Shown here: positions 44,227 to 56,443 of the stretch, one piece after another | Numbering within the stretch: the first letter of the stretch is position 1 | How the letters are laid out: every line of letters starts with the position of its first letter | Assembly: GCA_000320545.1 (NCBI GenBank) | Contig: ADNK01002103.1 | Coordinates: 20,362-84,361 of the forward strand | Reading direction: 5' to 3' | From: Bigelowiella natans CCMP2755 | Taxonomy: Eukaryota; Cercozoa; Chlorarachniophyceae | DNA length: 64,000 nt | Notes under the pieces: model-generated | The model's input: the letters and a program-made list of their open reading frames with translations, nothing else | What the model was told of the DNA's origin: nothing | Databases searched by the model: none | Translations under genes and position numbers: made by a program

Positions 44227-46804
44227 ATGACGACATTTTCAAGAGAGAAAATGATGGAATCAGTCAGCGCTACTGATCTTGTGGATGCTCTTATTGCAAG
44301 CAAGGAAGTGCAAAAAATAAAGAAAAAGGAATGTCTTACATTCCTTAAGAAATCCCGTTCGTTTCGTAGCATGGACACAAAAACTCTACTCCCGAAACTA
44401 AAAGACTCCGATCTTTTCCAGGTTATCAATCACAATGTAAAGTCTAAGTAAAACGTAGCTAAGATGTGTGGCTATGTGCGCGTACAGAAACAACAAGGAT
44501 GTTTACCAGTGTGCTTGTGCTATTTTTTAGATCGTTGCAGATAACAAAGACATCGAACAAAAACTGAACATCAATGAAGTGTGTAGGGTGAGCCCTTTAT
44601 AATCTAAGATCCTATGATACGATTAATAAATCTTTGGTAACATTTGAATAAAGGTTATCAAGCGCGCAGGGCGGCACGCCGCTGTTATGCGATTCACGAA
44701 GGGTAATTCAGTTCGTTAGTATTCTTCGCTTCAATTTGACAATTTTCTTTGTAATTTGGTGCAGAAAACATTATCAAGCTGTTTGGTGATGCACGTCTTG
44801 AGGCTTATTTAAGTGTCGAAGAACTGGAGCGTTATGCGAATGCACAACAGGGAGATAGTTTATGGTTAACCAGACCAAAATCTCCGGGACGGATGAGACC
44901 AAGAACACCTCCAAATAGAAATATACCTAAATCACCACGAGGATCCCGCGGAAATGCTCCAGCAAAAATCAAAATTTTACAAAGAATGTCGAGGTCTCAG
45001 CTCAAGAATTTACTAACTGAAGCAAAATTGACGGTAGCAACACGTAAAGATGTACGCAGTCCTTCCGTCTTGAATTACATTATAGAAAGATGACCGAGTA
45101 AGTTTTAAAAAAAAAACATTGTCTTTAACAAGGTCACTTTTTTTCAGGAGAGAATGCCTCACGGCGCTTTAAATCGTGCCGTAAAATCTATGAGTCGGGC
45201 AGACGCACTTGCTTGTATTGGAGCCTCTGATTTACGTCGTATACTGCGACAGCAGGGCCTTTTAAGGGCCATCCAAGTTGAACATATCTATAAACGTCTC
45301 AAACTGAGTCGATTATTGCGGATACTTCCACGTGAGGTACATAGATATTTTACTTAGTTTATGGTTAAAGCTAAGCATTCAGTTTCAAACAGGTGATAGA
45401 CTCTGTTATACGTAATTTTGAGCTCAAAGTTGATACGGAACAGCTTATTAAAATAGTGCTTGCTGGGAGCTCAGGAAAGAATGAAGAGGACTGCAAGGTC
45501 ACTTTTAATAAAAAACATTGTCTTTCTAGTCAATAACTGCTTTGAAATCAGCAAAAAGGATTTAGCCTGGAGGCTCTAGAACAGATAGTTCAGGTTAAAT
45601 GAACATATGATCATGAAATTAGATTTCATAAAAAGATACATACTAGGAGCGAATGCGTGATGGATCTAGCAATGTGCTTGTGGTACGCATGGACTTTGAA
45701 CGAAAAATCTTAGGAGCTGACGTGGACGACTGCATCAACGAAATTACAACCTATGGCATTGTAGATGATGTGAGTTAATACGTATATTCATTTTATATTT
45801 ATGTATGTGCATATATAATATTCATATAGCCACAAATGAACTAGAAAATAAGTTCGACCAAAGGTACCAATCACTTGAAATATTTATCCAGACAAGCCCG
45901 CTGATACCGGTCTGCAACACCACTTCAGTTTCACAGTTTATTTTCTATTCGCATAAAGCTGATGAACGGCGACCAGGGACTTCGGAATCATTGATCAAGG
46001 CATCAAGCAGTCGTGAAGGATCAAAAAGGCCAAAAACTTCTCCCCCAAAAAATATCAACCCTTTAGATACATCCACAGCCATAGGCCCTCAACAAAGAAC
46101 AACCAATTTTGTTATCGGTGCATTTATATGGAATTGGAGACGGTATATAGAAAATTTAAAGTGTTATGAGTATGTGTGTTTCATCTGTTGGTACTTTACC
46201 AGGCAAACCTTGGTTTTAGCCACCCGCTCTCCTGATGGATCACACAACTTGCTCGTGCATAAACCTGAAAGTCCATCCTAACCTGCAAATGACGGCTATT
46301 TTGATGACATATTGTTTTGTATAGTGAGTGAATGATGCATAAGTTTAATTCTTGTATTGGAAATCTAGAAATCCGTTAACTAGTGCTGAATTTCATTTTC
46401 CGATTGTAAATGGGAGTATGAAGTTATTTATTCCTAGAGATGTTATACGAAGGAACGGTTCAAGAATCAGCGAGGGGTTGGCATCCACCTGGAGGCTTCT
46501 TTAATGATAGACAAAAAAAGGTTTGAAAATGTAGAATAGCAACTAATGCACAAAATTTTCGCAAATTTTGTACCAAATTATGGTTGCAGGTTACCCTATC
46601 AGTGGATCAATTCGACGAGAAACGTTTAGCTACCGAAGCAACACGCCTTGGGTAGGAATATTTTTATGAATTTTAAGCTACTGGTTAAAATATTTCGTAA
46701 TACTTCAGCCTAATTCCGACGGAGAGCCAGTGGAAAACAATACAAAACTACGATCTCGAAAGATTGATTGAAGTCACCTTCACCGAAATTACACAAATCA
46801 TTTA
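44227..46804 (+). CDS. Gene L: unknown helical protein, many exons
   Basis: Exons include 44227-44421 (SATDLVDALIASKEVQKIKK), about 44532-44589 (IVADNKDIEQKLNINEVCR), about 44654-44700 (VIKRAGRHAAVMRFTK) and about 44765-45092 (ENIIKLFGDARLEAYLSVEE, then a Pro/Arg-rich RPRTPPNRNIPKSPRGSRG and SRSQLKNLLTEAKL). Further exons are about 45148-45336 (ERMPHGALNRAVKSMSRADA), 45394-45498, 45657-45770, 45831-46120, 46438-46519, 46590-46652 and 46709-46804, ending ITQII-stop. The Leu-rich helical segments suggest a repeat-helix scaffold. The family was not recognised. Local DNA is AT-rich and free of microsatellites, unlike the rest of the window. L and M may be one gene, since only 113 bp separates them. 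Confidence 0.55.
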
Positions 46805-46917
46805 ACCGTCTGATGAAGTGAAATCGTTATAACATCAATACTTGGCTATGGTTAGATTGTCTTGCAATTAGGAGCAAAAGGCTTGATAAGGTCCTCATAT
46901 GGCCTTTACCTATAGAT

Positions 46918-48569
46918 ATGAAACTGATTTTTAATTCCAATGTATATAGTTGCTGTGATTTATTGAAAATGGTTGAGGATAAGCTGCTCTTGAAGCTGAT
47001 GGTTGAACAAGGGGAAGAGGATCAGAAACAGGGTAAGAGGAAAAAGATTTCAGAGGGAAACATTCTCAGTCAGATTATTTGTCGAAAATTGAGGCTGCAG
47101 GTATTTTCAATGCAGGTCATCATAGAAAATAATGATGTTATTTCAATCGTGTTTGATGCATCCAATCGTGGGAATACTGTTTCAGGGCTTAAACGAGACA
47201 GTGAGAAAACTAAGAAGAGAAACGATGATGAATCTTCTCGAAATGTCAAACTGCTTAGATTACCTAAATCCAGACGAACAAAAAATGTAATATAAAACTG
47301 CTAGTGCATGCATACATTTTTCTATCATAAGTAGAATAATCAAAGAGGTACGTTTATGTCGGACATATGAAAGGCTTTCCGACGGAACCTATTCTGAAGA
47401 GGAATGGAAGAAGACCTTGGAAGTATTAGATGAGAAGCATCAATTTTTAAAGGTTTAGTATCACATAGACCTGAATTATTCTCCATTCACACCTAAAAGC
47501 AACACTTTTCAGGCTCTATCGATCCGTCACATAGCCAAGATCATTGATCTCTTCACCCTGATAGATATTGCGAAGTTCTTTCAAGTCTGTTTTCATGCTT
47601 CATTGGATTTGTGGTGTTAATTCTTTTTGTATGCCGAAGGTGGACGAGCTGCGAGATGTTGTTGAGGTCTGCGGTCTGGCTTCAAAATTTTCACTGAAGC
47701 GCGTTGTGCGGTATCACTACCAATAAATGCAATCGGCCGAAATATTGATTTTGAATGATTGACAAGGGGACTCACGAAATCCCAGCTTCTTTCTGTGTTA
47801 AAACGGGTGGATGGTGGAAAACTTGCCGAAGTTGCTTTTGAAAGGCCTTTCGTCACTGCAGACATCATTCAAAATATGTTGCTTGATGCATCCACAGATA
47901 TAGATCAGAGAGTTGAAACTGAGGATAATATACTGTCATCACCTAAGATCAAATCTACAACAAGACTTTTGCAACTTACTCTCTCTGATGATGAAAGGCA
48001 GAGAGGATTGTCATTCCTCGGTACAAATTACATCTGAAAATGTCATAAATTTGGTGGATTGCTTTGATTCATTTCTCTATTTAGGTGTAATTGACATAGC
48101 TTCTCCTTTATGCTTAATACAAATGGTTGGCAAAAATTACTTTATCATATTTATTTAAACAGAAATTAAAATTTCAAACACGAGCACATATTTTGATGTT
48201 AACGTATTTGTTATTCGTATTTAGGACAAGAGTGCTGCCAAATATATCGAAAAGGAGCATCCAGGAATGGTTCCTGAGTTTCTGATTTGGAACGATGAAA
48301 AGCAAAAGGTATTGTTGGGTGTCATAAAATTTAGAAATATTCATTCCAAATATAACGTGTTCTTTAACATGTGTGTGACGTCCAAGTTCGCGATGCTATC
48401 TCAAAATAAATCTACTAAAATTGTGGAGCTTGCGGCCGATGTGGAAGATTTCTCGATGTTTTGCTTTGAAAACACTGGAACTGAAAAAGGACAAATAGGA
48501 AAGTGGAAGATTGAGTTGTCACCGCCTCCACAAGAAAAGATTGTGAGATTTGCGGAAGATGTTCTTTGA
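46918..48569 (+). CDS. Gene M: unknown helical protein, tandem neighbour or continuation of L
   Basis: Exons: about 46918-47287 (MVEDKLLLKLMVEQGEEDQK, then a Lys-rich region), 47349-47454 (LCRTYERLSDGTYSEEEWKK), 47514-47590 (ALSIRHIAKIIDLFTLIDIA), 47640-47710 (VDELRDVVEVCGLASKFSLK), about 47765-47997 (GLTKSQLLSVLKRVDGGKLA) and about 48224-48310 (DKSAAKYIEKEHPGMVPEFL). The last is about 48386-48569 (IVELAADVEDFSMFCFENTG, ending EDVL-stop). It has the same style of short Leu-rich helices as L. Function is unknown. Its 3' end faces island 7, with the conserved element 120 bp downstream. Confidence 0.55.
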
Positions 48570-49638
48570 TTCTTCGATTTGCTCTTCAATTTGCATTACT
48601 AGAAAATAATATCATTTCATTATTGGTGTACTACGTGTACATGACAAATTTATAGCTACACAAAATGCACAGCACAAAGTATGATGGTGTAAGACGGATG
48701 TAATAAATCAAATTAAATTTGTTCAATGGTAATCTTCATAGTGGGCTACATGGGTATTGGCATGCTGAAAAGTGGGGAATGCGATCACTTGTACGTCGCA
48801 CATTTAGCCTTTGTTTAGAATATAAGTTCAGCATCGTGGTGCTGCACACGCACATATGTGCGTAGGCATGCACATCGCATGCGGACCACACTGCAGCATC
48901 ACACTAGCACACAAGTTTGGATCACTTTCAAATTACCCATCATTGCATTACGTTGCAAATTATGTTGGCAGCATGGCTAGATAGCGTAGCAGAACAAGAG
49001 TGACAATCTAGCTAGCTAGCAATGTGAAGCAGATCTAAAAATGCTGCGGAGCACGCACATGTTTTAATTCTACGCAGGCTAGCAGGTAGAATCGTAACGC
49101 ATCACTGAACAATAATAACACGACTTGCATGTTAGCGGCACACATGTTCGTTGAGGTTTTGGTTTGTCTTGACATGAACAATGATCAAGGTGACGAGGTG
49201 CGACAACACAGCGTCCTTTTGATTCTCGTGTTAGAAGTACTCGCGCAGTACCAGAATCGTCGATGCAGCTTTGCGTGCCAAACCTAACTCTAGAGCTAGA
49301 CATGTGCTTAGTGGCAGCTGTATTTTTAAGTGCCGAGTCTCAGTACATCGCAGTTACCGGACGAAAAACTGGTTTCATACTACATCATACATCGACTAGG
49401 CACATGATGTACATATTGCGCGATGCTACATGTTAAAGTCATCGATGTTAACGTTGCTGCTATTATCGGTAATAACAATTGCAATGATCAGAAAGTATTT
49501 ACATTTCTCACATGCATCTACTACAACAACTTCACCTTGCATGTACAATGCCATACATTCTAGATATGATATGATTCTGTATCGACGTATGTGGCTGCTG
49601 TACAATGTAAAAAACACACACGACACATACTCTAATCG

Positions 49639-49675
<37 letters not shown>

Positions 49676-49741
49676 TGATATACAGCATATGTATTCGGTA
49701 CTGTAGTGATAGCGTGGACATTCATCGCTCAGGTTCATTGA
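48570..49741. other. Tail-to-tail intergenic island 7
   Basis: Lies between gene M (+) and gene N (-). It has the conserved element at 48689-48750, TCTAGCTAGCTAGCAATG near 49008-49025, several GCATGC and ACATG words, and one (AT)n run at 49646-49672 close to the end of N. Confidence 0.7.
48689..48750 (+). repeat. Convergent-gap element, copy 6
   Basis: GTAAGACGGATGTAATAAAT, CAAATTAAATTTGTTCAATG, GTAATCTTCATAGTGGGCTA. It is in the sense of gene M. The 5' half is identical to copy 5 except one base; the distal part has diverged. Confidence 0.85.
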
Positions 49742-51064
49742 CTAATATGTAATGTATCCGAACTCGTGAAAGCAATATGCAACAGCTACCGTGATAATTG
49801 CGAGCACGATCCCGCTGCTGACGTTGCTATGTCTCTTGGCGTCTTTCGCTGCCAGCTTTAAAACCTTCCAACCCAAATCACGCAAGAACACAGGAGAGAA
49901 GAATCATAACCGAGCAAAACGACTGTGATTATTTACCCAACCTTTACGCGAAATGAACGATATCACCAGATTATGTTATTGGAATGGAAATCAATGCAGC
50001 ATTCTGTGAATGTGTGTACATGTTTATACATGCGCGTGTGTGTTTACATGCTTTTCATCTGCAAGGAATGGGCAAAGCTACAGTGTAATCTTCCATAATG
50101 TACTGCTGCTACTACCTGGTGACAGAGATGTAGTCGCGCAATAACACCATCGATTCCAAGACACGTAGACCGCAGCTGTGGGGTGATAATGGTCATAGAG
50201 ATGGGTGAGGAGGAGGATCACCAAGCAGCACGAGAATAATAAGAATAAAAACAATAAGAATAATAATAACAATGTAATGAGGTAAAGGAAAGGAGCAGTA
50301 TAAGGCTGGCTGATTGACAAGATTGAAATCGGTATGGAAAAGTAAGAAAAGCGGCAACAATATCAAATTTATTTCTCAATCTTCCAACCCTCCCCCCCTC
50401 CCCCCCCCCCCCTTTCGTTCAAGGTTCGGTTGGTTAATGCTTTTTACGTCTTCTAGGCCTGTGGTCGAACGGCAGACCCACCACGATAAGGCAGCTGGAT
50501 CATCTCGTGGTGGTTCACCTATTATTGTTACGAGTGAGTAGGTCCTTTTAATCCATGTTTATTCTGTTGTATAATTCTAAGTATAACGCACCGTTTTCCC
50601 GGGTTATACGCGAGTATTCCACGCTGCCCACTGCTCGCTGATACCTCCCAACCTCTTGCATTACGTTGTTCACAATTTCATCCAATCGCTTCTTCTCGTC
50701 CGTGCTATCTTCCGGCGGTGATTGTATTGAGGGAGGCGCGGAGGATGGCGCTGACGATTGTGGCGGTTGTGACGATGACGATAGTGATGATGATGACGGC
50801 GACGATGGTGACGACGATGACGATGATGACGCAAGCAAGCGATCCTCCGCAATCTTGGCTTCTCCTACCTGCAGGCCAAACTCACCCTCCTCATAGCTAA
50901 TCTGTAAGAATAACCATGAGAAGAAGAGAGGAAGCGATGCAGTGACTGGATCAGATGACGCAACAATCTCACACGACGACGACGACGATGACGATGATGT
51001 GGACGACGATTGATACTCGACGGATGATTCCACTACGAAAGTCTCTGCACAAAGACGAACATAT

Positions 51065-51113
<49 letters not shown>

Positions 51114-51365
51114 TCGTAGATATATCGGCGTTAGTTTGGTGTGCACTGCGGCATATTATGTACACTAGTAGTGCTGCCTGGGGAGCACTCACATTCGTCA
51201 CATTGCAGCGATGCGTGGCCTTTCCATCGATGTAGAAGCGCCCGTCGGCAGTGGAACGGCTGCGGTAGGTTAATAATAGACGGACCGAGGATGGGGTCAG
51301 TATTAGTAGTAGAAAAGTCACTGCTGCCACAGTAGTAGTGTCGAGTTGGGAATGATTCACCGTGA

Positions 51366-51404
<39 letters not shown>

Positions 51405-51952
51405 TGGTAGTGGTAATAGCCCTTATCATCTCTAGTTTTTATGGTTTTAAGTGATATAAGCGACAAGAAGAAGAAGAATAAGAAGAAAAGGAACTCATCC
51501 CGGCCAAGCAACCAACCCCTCCCCTACCTGCTCTCGATCTTGACGAAACAGCCCACACCCTCATCAGGGCCCGTCATGATAACGAACCTTGGACAACGGG
51601 GGGGGGGGGTGAGGGGACAACAACCAAAAGAAGAGGAGTCACAATATGAATATAAGGTGGAATATGCTTCTATCCATTTATCTTTCTCTCTCTTCCTCTT
51701 CTCTGCTCGATCCCCCCCCCCCCTCCTCACCCTTCCAACTGGATACTATCGAATACCTTCTATCTCCACCTGTGAGAGCTCGCATGACTAGTCGTCGGTA
51801 CCGAACCTACCGGATTGACAATGACGATCAACGCACACGCATAGGGAGGGGGTAAAGCTTGCATGCAAGGGTGGATGAGTGAGTGAGAGTTAACAGCACA
51901 GCACAGCGGGACTATCTTCGAGAACGAACGAAATGATGATGATGCAGGAGCC

Positions 51953-51995
<43 letters not shown>

Positions 51996-53160
51996 GGACA
52001 CAGATACACGGCTGCGGTGCAGCCATAATTGATTCGCCGCATACAACACGTATCTCGTGATTAAGGAAGGAGGAGGGGGCATGTGAGTAAGCTCAGGCCC
52101 GCAAGCGAAACCTCGAACAGGTGCAGTCTTATCCGCTGCCCCGGGAAACTAAAGGATAATGACCAATGAACGATGACAACGGATAGCATGCACAGATATG
52201 TGTCGAGACAATGATGATGGTGGTAGATAACGCTGGACATACGATTACGATCGGTGAGAAGAGAGTAACTATCAACCTTAAGAAGTGAGCAAAGAATATC
52301 CCGTACTTTGTCTTTTTCTCCGCCTTCCGCACGGTTGTCTCCTCTTCCCTCAACCTGATCACAAATATTGTCGTGATTTTCTCTCGATGTCTCAGCCCAG
52401 AGTCGCTCTTAGATGAGGACATCGTTGATAGTGCTTTATTCTGTTTTTTCAAGATCATATTTCCAAGGAGTAGGGTAATAAGTAGCTGTGCTGTCCGGAT
52501 ATATCATTACTTGTATTCACGAGGAGCGTATTTGGAGACTAGATGTACGATAAGAGAGTTGACTGGGTGACACTGTTATAAAATTATATTTTGGATTAAC
52601 GCAAAACGACGTTTGCAGCTCCAGCACGGGCACAGAAATCTACTGCACCCATCAAATTGAACCAACAAAAAACATATCTAGCTCTTAGATGTGGGTCAGC
52701 ATTCTAGTCAACTAGCAGCACCTTCGGGTCCATTTTACACAAAGGATGGCGGCATAGCGGGCAGTTTGGCTTCTCTCGGACCGCACGCGACAAGCACGCC
52801 CTGAGCCGAAATCAAAAGTGAAGGACGCAGAGCGGACATAGGAGGTGGAAAATGATTTGATATATAGGTCTAGAGATGATTCGAGGATAGAGAATGGAAG
52901 ACAGGAGCAACAGACAAGAAAGAAGAAGGAAGATACTTAGGAGAGTGCCCGTCGACGCTCCATTATTAGTCGCTCAACTACCTGCAAAATGTGTGGCCGC
53001 ACTCTGGGGTCGTCACGGGGTCGAAGAGAGACTTCAAACACAGCGCGCACTCGAGCTCTCGAAAGGGGATATGCAGCAGCTTCTCCTTGGATTCGTCCTC
53101 GTCTTCAGCTGCCGCTCGCGACGCATCCGCCGACGGGGCAACGGGTGGCTCAGGCTCCAT
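49742..53160 (-). CDS. Gene N: RING finger plus LON-domain protein with a C-terminal TM segment
   Basis: Exon 1 (53160-52982) and exon 2 (52800-52741) join in phase to give a C3HC4 RING: CALCLKSLFDPVTTPECGHT, FCRACLSRAV, NCPLCRHPL. A charged exon follows (LREEETTVRKAEKKTK, about 52360-52312). LON-substrate-binding-type segments come next: RIRLHLFE (about 52135-52112), GVGCFVKIES (about 51560-51530), DGRFYIDGKATHRCNV (about 51245-51195), EEGEFGLQVGEAKIAEDR (about 50905-50840) and GEPPRDDPAALSWWV (about 50510-50465). The last exon reads KLAAKDAKRHSNVSSG, then a hydrophobic IVLAIITVAVAYCF, ending at TAG 49742-49744. RING-LON proteins (LONRF type) are ubiquitin ligases. A tail anchor would place this one on a membrane. 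Exon edges in the middle are approximate. Confidence 0.7.
50395..50413. repeat. Poly-C tract in gene N
   Basis: Two near-adjacent C runs (6 and 12) inside an intron of N, with poly-G on the gene strand. Confidence 0.8.
51065..51112. repeat. (GCA)n microsatellite in gene N
   Basis: About 16 GCA units, intronic on the gene strand. Confidence 0.9.
51365..51410. repeat. (TAG)n microsatellite in gene N
   Basis: About 15 TAG/TGG units; intronic on the minus strand. Confidence 0.85.
51957..51993. repeat. (CA)n microsatellite in gene N
   Basis: About 18 CA units in an intron. Confidence 0.95.
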
Positions 53161-53513
53161 TAGAGGGATTTTGATCTATGCGACAAGGGCTATATGGTCA
53201 AAATGGATAAGGACACAGGTTATTTTGATTGATTTTATCTGGGAAATTCTATAAGCTAGGAACATCTGAAAGATCGTTCGCTTATTTTTTTTTTCAAATC
53301 CCACTTTGCTGTACAAATCCGGGTAAAAACAGCCTGTGACTTTCCAGGCGACAGCATAAATAGGTCTGTCGCTCGACAGAAATCGTACTTTATGCTGCCG
53401 CCGACGTGCTCGGTTAGATATGCATGTGCCCTCCTCCCTCTGCTCGCTGCTAACTACTCCCGAAGACCCCCTTTCTCGCCTCCTCCCTTGTGAGACTGGG
53501 AGGTCAACCAGTA
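53161..53513. promoter_or_regulatory. Head-to-head gap between genes N and O
   Basis: 353 bp of divergent intergenic DNA. A T9 tract lies at 53286-53294. No other motif was seen. Confidence 0.35.
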
Positions 53514-54099
53514 ATGGAATATGACACAGTGGACACCAACGACGCGGACTTGAAAGTTGATAACGTCGACCTGAGCAATGAGTCAAGCGGCAGCCATCAT
53601 CGTTCTGAGCTGCTTATCATCGGAAGCAGCAATGATCATCCTGAGGAGCACCCCCCCCCAGCGGCATTAGTGGAAGCAGCAGCAGCAGTAGCAGCAGGCC
53701 ATGACATCGAGATGGAGAGATTGGTCGGCGATGGACGGGGGGTTGAGGACAGCAAGGGTGGTGAAGCTGCGGAGGAGGAGGAAAGGGAAGGAAAGGGGCT
53801 GGACGATCTGGCAGCAAGGCAGTGGATACTTCGCCAGCCTATAATCTACAAGTTTTGCGCATATGGTAAGCAAAAACTCCTACTTCTGGTCGATGAATTT
53901 TGTTCCGTTCTGTACGTCGTTGCACGCAGTAGATTATGAATCACGTGTGATGATAACATCCTCCTCAGGCTTTTTGAAGAACCTTCAGTTTTTCGAGGCG
54001 TATCTATATGTCATGCTTCTCGCATATGGATATGATCTATCGCACATTGGCTTACTGCAAGGCATTCAAGCATGCACTACTGGTCCCTCTCCATAAGAG

Positions 54100-54134
<35 letters not shown>

Positions 54135-56118
54135 CTGTGTTCCAGTCATGATTATATCAAAACATTGTTCTGCCAGTAATTTAAAAAAAAGATTCATATG
54201 GTGAATCTAAATATGATCCAGGAGGATACTTTGTTGTGAGAAAATGGTTCTGTGCGTTTTCCATTGAATTGCGTATAAATGCTCTCCGAAGTGCTGACTT
54301 CATTGATCATGCTACCCTCTCCAACCAAATGATGACAGTTATGTGCGAGTACCCCTCCGGAGTGATAGCGGATCGATGCGGCAAGAAAATATCTCTTCTC
54401 TCTTCCTTCATCATGTGAGCACAACAACGAGAACACATGCTTCCAACAGCTTTGATAGCCGCCTATGGCTTTCTCTCTACGATTGCGGAGCTGCGATGAA
54501 TGTGTCACACAGAGAGAATATACAGAGATATGCCCTCCTTGTGACTAACATGTCAACATATAAGTAGTATATACTCCTTCCCTCATAGCTTTTCGCACCC
54601 CAAAACTAAGCTGGTGGCTACCACTACCTCGTCAGGTATATGGTCTCTTTCCTGCTCTACAGCTTCGGCTCAGAGTCATTTGCCGTGCTCGCGATCGCTG
54701 CGATGCTGTACGGGATGGGAGAGGCTCTCAGGTAGCATTAATACTCTTAAACTTAAGAAGACTTGTGCAAGCAGAAATTTGAACTGCACAACACTCCCAT
54801 CAGCTTATCGGAAGATTTGTTCATCAGAAATGATGTTACCCGTGCTTATCACCACCTCTCCTCAGGTCTGGCTGCCACAAAGCGATGATCCTTCAGTGGC
54901 TGGAGAGACATGGACACTTGAAGCAAAAGACATTTCTGTACTCACGCACACGATCATTCTCTAATCTCGGCTCTGCAATCAATGCTGTGACAGCGGTGAG
55001 GAGTTAAAATAAGTTCTATGCTCGAGTCGCTACGAGCCATAACCGCGCGTGCACACGCATAAAAAATGGTAATTTCCAACTAGGTCTGTCTAGTTGTCTT
55101 TGTGCCCGGATCGTCCGTGGTAAGATAATTAATTCAAGCAAAAATTATAAGTGCTCATCACGTGTGCCGCGCGCGTTTTCCAACTCTTTTTCCAATTCCA
55201 CGTGCTCCCTCCACCACCACCACCACCGCCGCCGCCACAAATTCATCACGAAACAATACAAAGTATTTTCCAAACTTACTTGGTTTTTCTTTCTTACCTA
55301 TGCTGCTATGGTGGTGGTTTTGGTCGAAGATCTTCCTGGGTTCCATCGTTCCTATGATGCTGGACTTCATCTTGGTAGCCACGTACCCTTCCTACCTGAA
55401 CGTTTGGTCAGAAACACCAGCGACCATGTGGTATGACTACAACTACTACTACTACTACTACTGCTACTACAAGTCCGATATCGTGCTATTATGTTATGTA
55501 CCATCCTATGTGTGGGGGAACGTCAGATGAATTTGCTGTCTCTTCCCCCTCTCTCACCAAATCGGCATGTCATTACCGAAGTGAAGTCGCAACGGCGCGA
55601 CGACTTGACTTCTGACACATCCTTTTGGTTCTGAATATGAATAAGGAGCCTAGTGAAGGATGAGTTCTCAGCCCTTGTAACGCTTCTGTCGCACCCACAC
55701 AACCGCCGCAAAGTCCTCTCCTCATCCATCTTCCAAGCCTCGCACAAGACGCTCAAAGACTACATCCAACCCATCATGGTCATTCTGGGGGGGGAAATGC
55801 TCAAGCAATGGAGAGTCTCGGGTGAAAATCGAGTCAGAACGTTGACGAAAGTGGTTATAGGCTGCACGTACGCCTTGTTCTACCTCGTGTCGTGTGCAGG
55901 GACTCGTAATTCTTGGCGCATCGCAGGGTTATTTTCCTCCGAGAAGACCGCGATGGACCGCATATTCGACGCCTTTCTCGTCCTTGCGATTGGCATTGGC
56001 GTCTTCGTGTGGACAGAGCTGCCGGTCTTGGTGATTCCTGCGTACTTATTCTTGTACTTTCTTACCAACACGAGGAGGCCGCTGGCGATGTCTCAGGTAG
56101 TGTGTATTTCTGTCAACA

Positions 56119-56162
<44 letters not shown>

Positions 56163-56443
56163 CGCAGAATATGAGTGCATATTTGAAATTACAGAGTACA
56201 TGTAGATCTAGCCTTGGAATTATCCTTCAGGTATCCGAGCTGATGGGCAAAAAAAGAAGGGCAACAGTGCTCTCGGTTGAGAGCCTTCTCAACAGTATCG
56301 CATTCTTCATCCTAGCGCCGGCCTGTGGATTCATCGCGCATCATTTCGGCATTTCAGTTCTTTTTCTAGCATTCGGAGTTTCGGGATTGCTATTGAACTT
56401 CCTTTATCTCTCAGGAGACCCAGTCCCTGATGAATTAACGTGA
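53514..56443 (+). CDS. Gene O: major facilitator superfamily transporter
   Basis: Starts with a long acidic, Ala/Glu-rich cytosolic N-terminus (exon 53514 to about 53864). TM exons follow: FLKNLQFFEAYLYVMLLAYG (from about 53969), YPSGVIADRCGKKISLLSSF (about 54350-54415, the MFS signature A loop with D-R-x-G-K-K), FAVLAIAAMLYGMGEALR (about 54635-54731), SGCHKAMILQWLERHG and RSFSNLGSAINAV (about 54866-54995). Then MMLDFILVATYPSYLN (about 55352-55402), about 55654-56097 (SSSIFQASHKTLKDYIQP plus TM helices ending at a donor after RRPLAMSQ) and 56231-56443 (GKKRRATVLSVESLLN, with TM helices, ending DELT-stop). The motif order is that of bacterial-type 12-TM MFS permeases. The substrate cannot be inferred. 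Some exon edges are approximate. Confidence 0.75.
54100..54132. repeat. (TA)n microsatellite in an intron of gene O
   Basis: About 15 TA units. Confidence 0.9.
56119..56166. repeat. (GT)n(GC)n microsatellite in an intron of gene O
   Basis: About 17 GT units followed by a short GC alternating run. Confidence 0.95.
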
